The notes beneath the pieces are model-generated. The model was not told the origin of the DNA and searched no databases. It saw nothing but the letters and a program-made list of their open reading frames with translations. From Nitrospira sp. SG-bin2 (GTDB taxonomy: Bacteria > Nitrospirota > Nitrospiria > Nitrospirales > Nitrospiraceae), in assembly GCA_002083405.1 (NCBI GenBank), contig LVWT01000057.1:7454-71453 (forward strand): a DNA stretch of 64,000 nucleotides. The letters run 5' to 3'. The translations under genes and the position numbers were made by a program. Below are positions 16,322 to 23,083 of this stretch, piece after piece; position 1 is the stretch's first letter, and each line of letters begins with the position of its first letter.

Positions 16322-17026
16322 ATGCCACCCGAGCCGGATCGGCTCGTGCACGCTCCCACGTCGGAATGGGGATCGGCCCTTGCGCTGTTACCGCTGGCCG
16401 CAACGCTCGCGTACTACGTTCTTCCCGCTTCGCTCCAAGCACAGACCTTTGTTCAATTCGCACCGCAACTGCTGGCCTATGCCGCACTGTTCCTCTGGGC
16501 CTCCCGCAATTCGGCTGTCCGGTTTCGACTTGGGCTCGACCGGGCACAGATGCGAACCGGCCTGCGCCAGGGACTGATAACCGGCCTCGCGCTCGGCGGC
16601 CTGAACACCGGCGTGATTCTGGCAGGCTTTCCCTTTCTCGGTTACGACATCACCTTCTTACGGCAAACCCCGCATGGCCTGCTCCCCCTGTTCGTCATGA
16701 TCCCTTGGATGATCGGGATCATCGCGTTCTTCGTGGAACTCAACTTCCGCGGTTTCATTTTAGGCAGACTTGCCGCATTGGAGTGCCGTCTATGGAAATC
16801 CGGCGCAGATAGCGGTTTCTCACCTCTGGCGCTGCTTACCACGACGCTGGTCTTTGCGTTCGATCCGTTTATGGTGCATACGTTTCAGCACCTCCACTGG
16901 ATCGCTGTATGGGATGGGCTGATCTGGGGTGCGATCCGGCTACGGACGGGAAACCTTTACACCACCATCGTCGCGCATGCGGTCGAAGTCCTCATCATGT
17001 ATAGTGCGGTGAAAATGGCGATCTAG
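16322..17026 (+). CDS. CPBP-type (CAAX protease-like) membrane protein with altered active site
   Basis: 234 residues with about six hydrophobic segments. FFVELNFRGFILGRLAALE aligns with the EExxxR motif of the CPBP/Abi family, but the first Glu is replaced by Val (VELNFR). The FxxxH-like motif is present around FDPFMVHTFQHLHW, and the last conserved His lies in AHAVEV, without the usual Asn four residues later. It may be a non-catalytic member. It lies ten bases downstream of the TolC-type gene and is probably co-transcribed. Confidence 0.65.
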   Translation: MPPEPDRLVHAPTSEWGSALALLPLAATLAYYVLPASLQAQTFVQFAPQLLAYAALFLWASRNSAVRFRLGLDRAQMRTGLRQGLITGLALGGLNTGVILAGFPFLGYDITFLRQTPHGLLPLFVMIPWMIGIIAFFVELNFRGFILGRLAALECRLWKSGADSGFSPLALLTTTLVFAFDPFMVHTFQHLHWIAVWDGLIWGAIRLRTGNLYTTIVAHAVEVLIMYSAVKMAI

Positions 17027-17029
17027 CGT

Positions 17030-17215
17030 ATTGCGTGAGGCGTATCTCGTCCTTCGACTCTGCTCAGGACCGTGAGCCTGTCCCTCGACACAGCTCGGGA
17101 CCCTGAGTCCATCGAAGGGTCGAACGGTGAAGCGTGAAGCGCAGGACAGAAGAAGAGGGCCTGCATCTTTGTTTGCGAGATACGAGATACGCGTCACGAG
17201 ATACGTTTCACAAAG
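17030..17215. repeat. imperfect palindromic intergenic repeat with nested CTGAGCC-type repeat
   Basis: GAGGCGTATCTCGT at the left and GATACGAGATACGCGTCACG at the right form the outer arms; GGTGAAGCGTGAAGCGCAGG lies inside. A second inverted motif, CCTTCGACTCTGCTCAGGAC and CCATCGAAGGGTCGAACGG, is nested in the left half. It lies just before the ribosome-binding site of the gene at 17227. Confidence 0.7.
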
Positions 17216-17226
17216 AAGGAGGCTCT

Positions 17227-17565
17227 GTGAATGACGTAGTGAAGTATGCCGTGTACTTTTTGCTGGGCGGAACCATCGTCAGCATTTCGACCTACCTTGG
17301 CTCACAAGGCAAATCGTTTCTGGCCGCCTTTGCCAGCACCTTTCCCGCGATTACCGGCGCGACGTTTGTGCTGATGTATCTGAACGGAGGGAGCGACGCA
17401 ATCGTCAGTTACGCCAAGAATCTGCTGTGGTTTGTCCCGCCCTGGATCGTCTATGTCCTGTCCATGGTCGCCGGCGTCCCCCGCTTCGGCTTCTGGCCGA
17501 GCATGGTCGGCTCGCTCGTGTTGTATATGGGCTGCGTCGGCGCGGTACGGCTCTGGCTGCGCTGA
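17227..17565 (+). CDS. small integral membrane protein, DUF3147-like
   Basis: 112 residues starting at a GTG (VNDVVKYAVYFLLGG), with AAGGAGG at good spacing. It has four predicted membrane segments, e.g. YAVYFLLGGTIVSISTYLG and WFVPPWIVYVLSMVAGV. The pattern resembles the DUF3147 family of small membrane proteins, but the match is by eye only. The longer in-frame reading back to 17134 runs through a repeat and is rejected. Function unknown. Confidence 0.6.
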   Translation: MNDVVKYAVYFLLGGTIVSISTYLGSQGKSFLAAFASTFPAITGATFVLMYLNGGSDAIVSYAKNLLWFVPPWIVYVLSMVAGVPRFGFWPSMVGSLVLYMGCVGAVRLWLR

Positions 17566-17586
17566 TCCCACCAGCGGCACATCCCG

Positions 17587-17907
17587 TTATTCGACGACGA
17601 CTGCCGTGCCGCTCGCGCTGACCATCAGCATGCTGGCATTGGCGCCGATGGTTTCGTAGTCGATGTCGATGCCCACGATGGCATTGGCACCCAGGTGTTT
17701 GGCCTGCTCGCGCATTTCACCGAGGGCGATGTCCTTGGCCTTGCGCAGTTCGCCTTCATAGGCCGCCGATCGGCCGCCGACGATATCGCGAATCGACGCG
17801 AAGAAGTCCCTGAAGATGTTTGCCCCGAGGATGGCGTCCCCGGATACCAAGCCGAGATACTTGATCGCTTTCCTGCCTTCGATGTTGTGTGTCGTGGTGA
17901 GAATCAT
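17587..17907 (-). CDS. YbjQ/UPF0145 family protein
   Basis: 106 residues with the UPF0145 signature: MILTTTHNIEGRKAIKYLGL, GANIFRDFFASIRDIVGGRS, and LGANAIVGIDIDYETIGANA in the second half. The family forms ring-like pentamers and has been suggested to bind metals; the cellular role is not established. It is convergent with the membrane protein gene at 17227 and divergent from the truncated uvrA fragment. Confidence 0.88.
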   Translation of the reverse strand: MILTTTHNIEGRKAIKYLGLVSGDAILGANIFRDFFASIRDIVGGRSAAYEGELRKAKDIALGEMREQAKHLGANAIVGIDIDYETIGANASMLMVSASGTAVVVE

Positions 17908-18038
17908 TCAGCACCTCCTCCCTGGAGGGCCCATGGTCTCATTGACGAGACCATTCACCAAGACTTTCCCGAATCCTCGTTGAAGCATGCGAAAGAGGCT
18001 GCTAGGATCGTGCATTTGCCGAGTCCGGAGCATATCTC

Positions 18039-18503
18039 GTGAACTCTACCCCTCCGCCTCACAACCGGCCTACAGACTTGATCATCGAGGGCGCGCGGCA
18101 GAATAATCTGAAAAACATCTCGCTCCGCATTCCCCACGACCGAGTGACCGCCATTACCGGCCTGTCCGGATCGGGAAAATCGTCATTGGCCTTCGACACC
18201 CTCTTTGCGGAAGGCCAGTGGCGCTATATCGAATCCCTCTCGACCTATGCCCGCATGTTTCTCGACAAGGTCGCGCGCCCCGATGTGGATCGCATCCAGA
18301 ACGTGCGCCCGGCCATCGCGATCGAGCAGAAAAACCAGGTTCGTACCGCCCGCTCGACCGTCGGCACCACGACAGAAATCGCCGACCTGCTGCGCCTCCT
18401 CTTTGCCAAGATCGGCAAACCCACATGCCCGGAATGCCGCCGGGAAGCTCGCGCTTTTCAGCCGGACTCTGTCGCCGACGATCTCCTGCTTCGCTTTCCC
18501 GGC
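18039..18503 (+). pseudogene. 5' fragment of uvrA, fused to IS91 transposase sequence
   Basis: Encodes the first 155 residues of a UvrA-type protein: DLIIEGARQNNLKNISLRIP, Walker A GLSGSGKSSLAFDTLFAEG, and the start of the zinc module (CPECRREARAF). Homology to the intact uvrA stops after RFPG at 18503. The open frame continues in frame into IS91-type transposase sequence (ILAPNTKLRSTIVPPPPEP) and ends at a TAA at 18594. Comparison with the intact copy at 23121-23548 shows 152 identical bases, then about 230 bases with some two dozen mostly silent changes, then 42 identical bases. The original uvrA promoter and ATG probably remain with this fragment. Confidence 0.85.
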
Positions 18504-18800
18504 ATACTGGCGCCCAATACAAAGCTGCGCAGTACAATCGTCCCCCCTCCCCCCGAGCCTGCCCCCAAGACCAGAAGCGAGGACACTCACAGGTAAGGAG
18601 AACCACCGTGCATGAGTTGGGCAAGACTGTTCAAACGGATCTTCGATATCGAGGTGAATTGCCCCAACTGCGGCGCGCTTCGAAGATCATCACCTGTCCT
18701 GAGCCTTCGTCGAAGGACTGCCATCGAAGACCCTCCTGTGATCAACAAGATAACTAGCCATGCGGGCCTACCGCCCCACGCAACGCACTCCGGCGCGTCG
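18504..18800 (+). mobile_element. 3' remnant of an IS91-type (rolling-circle) transposase
   Basis: The frame reads LAPNTKLRSTIVPPPPE, an in-frame stop, then MSWARLFKRIFDIEVNCPNC and, after a frameshift, IEDPPVINKITSHAGLPPHA. These are the C-terminal hallmarks of IS91-family transposases (WARLLKRVFDID, CPxCGG, AIEDPPVIxKIL). Between the zinc-finger part and IEDPPVI lies CTGAGCCTTCGTCGAAGGAC, a short palindromic repeat inserted in the gene. The catalytic N-terminal part is absent. Sequence from about 18739 onward is related to the second remnant at 22508. Confidence 0.8.
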
Positions 18801-19061
18801 AGTCGACGGATTCCGGGGAATCTATCAGCCGAAAACCGCCTGCCAACGCAAGCCGGCAGCGCCACTCACTCTGGGTCAGACCGAGCGATGGCAGGGGGTA
18901 ATCTTTCGCATCTCTATTGATTATTCTCTCACCTGGTTGGAACTCTAGAACAGTCGGCTTTCATCAAGTCCAAGACATTGACGTTTGTACAGGTCTTGTG
19001 ATACCGCTCTGGCCATAGAAAAGGTCCTTAAAAGGTCTACACATTCAAGGGGAGCCAGCAA

Positions 19062-20552
19062 ATGCCCAAGCGACACGGACTATCATCAGTTAAAGAAGAT
19101 CTAAACAAAGTCTTACAGGTCTGCAGGCAGGGGCATCAAAGTCTGCGCAGTCTTCGCCCAATCAGTATCAGGGCAGAGCAAAGCCGATACATGCTGACCA
19201 TCAATCACAAAGATTGGGCGAAGCTTCAATCCCTTGGGGCGTTGCGAATCAAGCTGGCAAACAACCACTGGAATACATTGCTGAAAGTCCGGGCATTGCA
19301 GTGTGATGCGGCGAAGCGCCTGACGTCATTGCGTGAAAATGTTGCTGAGTTTGCCACGCCGCTAGGCAAGCTCGGCCACTGGAAACAAATCCGGCTTGAT
19401 CTGTTGGCGAAAGCTGAGGCGCAGGGACTGTCTACAGCCAATAGAGATAAGACGATCCAATTTCTCAAAGGGCTATCGGCGAAAGCGCTACTAGCTCCTG
19501 CTGAATCTCGTCTACAGGCAGATGTTGCGAGGTTAGATGCCATGATGCTGCGGACGTTGGCTATCTATACCGCAGGCAGCCTTGCTACGCATGTCGCGCA
19601 CTTTAATTTATTAGCTCAGCATAAAAGTAAGCGTGGCGTGACTGCAGGCAAAGTCTCTGCCATTGGAAAGCAAGCCGCGGTCGCAGCGAAAACGCTTCGT
19701 GATTCGATCGCTAAACATGCTGCTGAGGATGCCAAGGCAGCGGCCAAGCAAGCAGTGGCAGCAGGCCAGCTTGTCAAACAAGCCATTCCCGAAGCGGTAC
19801 AACTCGCGACCCGCTTGGCGATATCGCGTGCGAACAGGTTGCCCCCAAGCAAATTTCTCAATTCGCAGGCAGTGCGTATTGGCAATGTGCTCAAACTGCT
19901 AATTTTTATTGACGTGGGCTCAAAGGTCTGCGAATGGCTGGCTAGGTCGCATGGTTCAGAGTCACTTCTAGCAGCCAAGTTACTGCCTCCTTCTGGAACT
20001 CAATTGCGCAAATGGCTGGCGGCTGATGGCTTTGATGTGGTTGAACTTGCAGGCAAGACCACAAAAGGATGCCGTATTCTCGAGGGCACGGTTACACATG
20101 TGAAGATTACCCATGCGGCACGCAAAGCTGTTTCGCATGTATCCTTGCAAGGCCCGACAGGTCGAAAAATGACTGCGTATCTGTCGCATATCAAAGTTAA
20201 CTCGGCAGGAATTGTTCCCGGTGCCGCGGTTCGACTACGGGTCAAATCGCAAGCCAAGATCCCCTGGCTTCGAGGTCAAGCAGCTGACCTGATTCAGCGC
20301 ATCGATCACGAGGCTGCCGCCACGAAAAGTTGGTCCATGGGCTTGGCGTATCTCTTGGTACCTGTGTTTGATGTCTCACCGCATTCTCTTGCCGCGGAGT
20401 GGTCATGGGATCTCGGTGCGCGAGGCCCTGGAAATCCATTGAAATTCGGCGTTTTGAATCGCCCCAATAGCCTTAATCAGGAGAGGATCACGTATGTCAA
20501 TCGAATGCGAAGAGGAATACAACAAATGGCGCGAAGCCTCAAAGGATCTTGA
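19062..20552 (+). CDS. unknown protein A of the IS91-flanked cassette
   Basis: 496 residues from an ATG preceded by GGGGAG. No family recognised. The first ~340 residues look almost wholly helical, with an Ala/Lys-rich stretch (AAVAAKTLRDSIAKHAAEDA and AAAKQAVAAGQLVKQ). A beta-rich segment around 345-425 (ILEGTVTHVKITHAARKAVS, GAAVRLRVKSQAKIPW) has the look of a small barrel such as an OB fold, though this is only impression. It overlaps the next gene by 59 bases. Base composition is visibly more AT-rich than in the flanking housekeeping genes, consistent with transfer. It is probably a working partner of the transglycosylase-like protein downstream. Confidence 0.75.
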   Translation: MPKRHGLSSVKEDLNKVLQVCRQGHQSLRSLRPISIRAEQSRYMLTINHKDWAKLQSLGALRIKLANNHWNTLLKVRALQCDAAKRLTSLRENVAEFATPLGKLGHWKQIRLDLLAKAEAQGLSTANRDKTIQFLKGLSAKALLAPAESRLQADVARLDAMMLRTLAIYTAGSLATHVAHFNLLAQHKSKRGVTAGKVSAIGKQAAVAAKTLRDSIAKHAAEDAKAAAKQAVAAGQLVKQAIPEAVQLATRLAISRANRLPPSKFLNSQAVRIGNVLKLLIFIDVGSKVCEWLARSHGSESLLAAKLLPPSGTQLRKWLAADGFDVVELAGKTTKGCRILEGTVTHVKITHAARKAVSHVSLQGPTGRKMTAYLSHIKVNSAGIVPGAAVRLRVKSQAKIPWLRGQAADLIQRIDHEAAATKSWSMGLAYLLVPVFDVSPHSLAAEWSWDLGARGPGNPLKFGVLNRPNSLNQERITYVNRMRRGIQQMARSLKGS

Positions 20553-21000
20553 CGAGATCGACGACAAGATCAAGGAGCATGAAGAGGAGTTCGACAAGAT
20601 ATGGGACGAAGCTTGGGATGAGAATAAAGATGCCATGATAAAGGGCTTGATCTATGGACTCGGCTATCTTGGTGCTGGGCATCCTGAAATAGGCGCAGCG
20701 TTCAATTTGAATGAGCTTCGGGAAGCCATGAACGCAACTGATCATGCCACCGAAAAGTCAAAAGAGTGGCAAGACAAGTGGAACGATCTCATGGATGACC
20801 GTGAACGTGCTGAAAGTGAGGAAAACGCGGCTGACTACGATTTTTGCAAGTGTGCCGAAGAAAACTACGGTGATGGTGATGAGGGCGACGATGGCTGGGA
20901 TGATGATTTTGATATAGAGGAAGAAGGTCCTGGGGATCCTGATCCACCAACTAGGCCATCTAATTGGCCCAAGGATAAACCATTGCCTGGCGAGGGCTGA
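20494..21000 (+). CDS. unknown, highly acidic protein B of the IS91-flanked cassette
   Basis: 168 residues. The N-terminal ~45 residues are a charged helix (EYNKWREASKDLDEIDDKIK). A short less charged part follows (LIYGLGYLGAGHPEIGAAFN), then a strongly acidic tail (GDGDEGDDGWDDDFDIEEEG) ending in a Pro-rich stretch. No family recognised. The ATG sits inside the 3' end of gene A and has its own CAGGAGAGG site there, so the two are translationally linked. The charge pattern would fit a nucleic-acid mimic or a chaperone-like inhibitor; this is speculation. Confidence 0.72.
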   Translation: MSIECEEEYNKWREASKDLDEIDDKIKEHEEEFDKIWDEAWDENKDAMIKGLIYGLGYLGAGHPEIGAAFNLNELREAMNATDHATEKSKEWQDKWNDLMDDRERAESEENAADYDFCKCAEENYGDGDEGDDGWDDDFDIEEEGPGDPDPPTRPSNWPKDKPLPGEG

Positions 21001-21049
21001 GTGCCTTTGGCCTGCAAATAGATCGTACAGGAGGGGGTAGAGTAGCGCG

Positions 21050-22453
21050 ATGTCTGATGGGCGCCGAATATTGTTCTTGGTCAATGCGCGTGCGCAAACG
21101 CTTTCTGAGACGTTCCAGAAATTTACTGCACCACACGGATACCTTATTCCGCCTGCGTATCTGTCGAAGACAGTGACGCAGCTTGTTGCGGCGCTACCTC
21201 AACGCAAGCGATGGATGATCTTGGTAGACAACGGTCGCTTCGATGACATTCAAGTTATCCGCAAATGGTCAGAACGTGCCGCGCGGCAACTTGCTGCGGG
21301 CTTGGGTAAGGGCGGCATTGTGACTGCAACTTGTCCTGAGCGCAAAACACTCAACCCCTCACTTGCTAAAAAAGCGGATGCACTGGCACATCAACTCATG
21401 CTTGCTGCGAAAGCTGCGCCACCTGCCATTCGTGTGGCCGAGCAATTAGCACTTGCGCCCAGTGCGGTGGTAGGTGTTGAAGACATCACTGGCGCGCTGT
21501 GGCATTCATCGGGGTTGGAGTTGTCGTTCATCCGAGGCGGGCATCAACGCATCGCAGCGATGAACAGACGCAGTCTCGCCGCGACTCGTTCAAGCGTCAG
21601 AAGGCGACAGTTAGGCGACGTCCGAGATCTACCTGTCGTATCTACCACGGATTATCGATCCGCATTTGCGGCAGGCAAGCTGGTTGCCGACTCAGGCGTG
21701 CGCGGTTTCTGCCTGCCATTCGGTGCTTTTATGGCAGATGATCGAACTACCAACTCCTATGTCATGAATGGCAAGCGGGTTGCACTCGAACGTTTTGTGC
21801 CTGTTCGTGTGATTCGCTCGGCCTTGGTTGCCAAAGGTCTTGCGGATGGTTGGCGTAGCGTGGGAGCCAAGGCGCCCGAACATATTCATTTGTTGGGTCT
21901 TGGACAGATGTTGATTTTGGGACTGGTGGCACAGGCCCTGACAGGTGTTAACGCACTGTCATGCGATGCGACCAGTCCTTTCAAAGACGCGATGGCGGGC
22001 AGCGTGTATACCAGCATGCCCGTATTCAGACGCCTGCGAGTTGCGGGCATTGTGTGGCGGGTGCTGAAAGACAACGGCAAACCTTGGCGTTGTCCCTGTC
22101 GTTGGTGCCAATCCCAAGCGGATGAGCAAGATTGGAGTGCCGCAAACAAATGGTTCAAGAAGCGCGCCTATGATTTGCGGAGCGCAGATGATTTGCCACT
22201 GAATCAGAGTTCAGAACTGGGCAAGATCTTGCCATACTTTGCAATTCAACCTAGAGCCAGCGTGTTACAAGCTAGAATCGGTCATAATCATTTCGCCATT
22301 CAGGAGTGCGTTGAGCAACTCAACGTAGCTCGTTTCAGCAGGCTATTGCTCAGGAAGCGTGTGCAATCATGGTTGGATAAGTACCCTGAGTCACCCTCTA
22401 ATAGTGCCTTTGTCAATGCACTTACCATCGCACAGGGCATTGTTGACCAGTAA
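21050..22453 (+). CDS. divergent TGT-fold transglycosylase-like protein (protein C of the cassette)
   Basis: 467 residues from an ATG behind GGAGGGGG. Several features match tRNA-guanine transglycosylases and the DNA-acting DpdA relatives, in the right order: ILVDNGRF (D60, the position of the substrate-binding Asp), GFCLPFGAF near 219-227, HLLGLG (280-285), an Asp in SCDATSP (D306, nucleophile position), a CxCxxC zinc triplet in RCPCRWCQ (C348, C350, C353) and a downstream His in RIGHNHF (H412/H414). Spacings are close to the TGT family, except for a longer gap before the final His. The substrate, tRNA or DNA, cannot be told. No deazaguanine synthesis genes lie nearby. Assignment is by motif only. 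Confidence 0.6.
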   Translation: MSDGRRILFLVNARAQTLSETFQKFTAPHGYLIPPAYLSKTVTQLVAALPQRKRWMILVDNGRFDDIQVIRKWSERAARQLAAGLGKGGIVTATCPERKTLNPSLAKKADALAHQLMLAAKAAPPAIRVAEQLALAPSAVVGVEDITGALWHSSGLELSFIRGGHQRIAAMNRRSLAATRSSVRRRQLGDVRDLPVVSTTDYRSAFAAGKLVADSGVRGFCLPFGAFMADDRTTNSYVMNGKRVALERFVPVRVIRSALVAKGLADGWRSVGAKAPEHIHLLGLGQMLILGLVAQALTGVNALSCDATSPFKDAMAGSVYTSMPVFRRLRVAGIVWRVLKDNGKPWRCPCRWCQSQADEQDWSAANKWFKKRAYDLRSADDLPLNQSSELGKILPYFAIQPRASVLQARIGHNHFAIQECVEQLNVARFSRLLLRKRVQSWLDKYPESPSNSAFVNALTIAQGIVDQ

Positions 22454-22507
22454 GCATTGGCGACATCGTGCCAAGGGTTTCGAGCATCGCGCACTTGGTT
22501 CTTGATC

Positions 22508-22650
22508 CCTGGTTGCCGTTAGGCACCTATCAACAAGATGCTCAGCCATCACGCGTTCCTGCGCGTCGAATCGACCTATTCCTGGGAATCTGACAGCATA
22601 AGACCACCTGCCAGCGCAAGCCGGCTGCACCCTTCCCTCTTAGCTCGACC
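22508..22650 (+). mobile_element. second IS91-type 3' remnant
   Basis: ATCAACAAGATGCTCAGCCA encodes INKMLSH and corresponds to ATCAACAAGATAACTAGCCA at 18740 (INKITSH). Similarity continues through CGCGTCGAATCGAC and ACCTGCCAGCGCAAGCCGGC, as against CGCGTCGAGTCGAC and GCCTGCCAACGCAAGCCGGC on the left side. The cassette 19062-22453 is thus bracketed by two copies of the same transposon 3' end. Confidence 0.7.
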
Positions 22651-23023
22651 GAGAGCATGTCTTGAACGTCACCACCCTTCGACGCGAGTCACATATCTCG
22701 ATGTGACGCCCGGGTTCCGCGGCAGCCACATACCCAGCCGTGGCGCAAACCTCCCCCGGACAGCGGTCGCCCGCCCCAGTCAGAGCAGAACGTCAAACGC
22801 ACGACACACTTCCAGCACGATTCACCTCTGCAAACGCAGCATCGATAAACGATCTTTTCTCTGGATACGGATACGTGGTGAGCTCTGACACGTGACCGAT
22901 GAACACTCAGCAATCTTTTTCGCACTCTCGACGATGGATACGTAGCAACGCATTCTACCGTTTCGCCGAACAAAGGTAAGAACCAGAAACTCTCAGCCCA
23001 ATATCACCCCCTCTGTTCCTTTG
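22651..23023. other. gene-free region between the IS91 remnant and uvrA
   Basis: No convincing coding region. It holds a few short inverted segments (for example CACATATCTCGATGTG near 22690) and is not related to the region upstream of the truncated uvrA copy. The intact uvrA therefore has a new upstream region. Confidence 0.4.
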
Positions 23024-23052
23024 TTGAACCAGCTACGAACTGTTGCTACGAT
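23024..23052 (+). promoter_or_regulatory. possible promoter of the intact uvrA
   Basis: TTGAAC (23024-23029) is followed after 17 bases by TACGAT (23047-23052), about 30 bases before the preferred GTG start. The match is moderate. It lies in cassette-side DNA, not in the ancestral uvrA upstream region. Confidence 0.35.
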
Positions 23053-23083
23053 GATCGGTCTTTCACCAGTGAGATCCATCGTT

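Noticed and set aside
22538..22888. 116-codon frame after the cassette
   Set aside because: It begins in the IS91 3' remnant and continues in non-coding DNA; composition and lack of a ribosome site argue against a gene.
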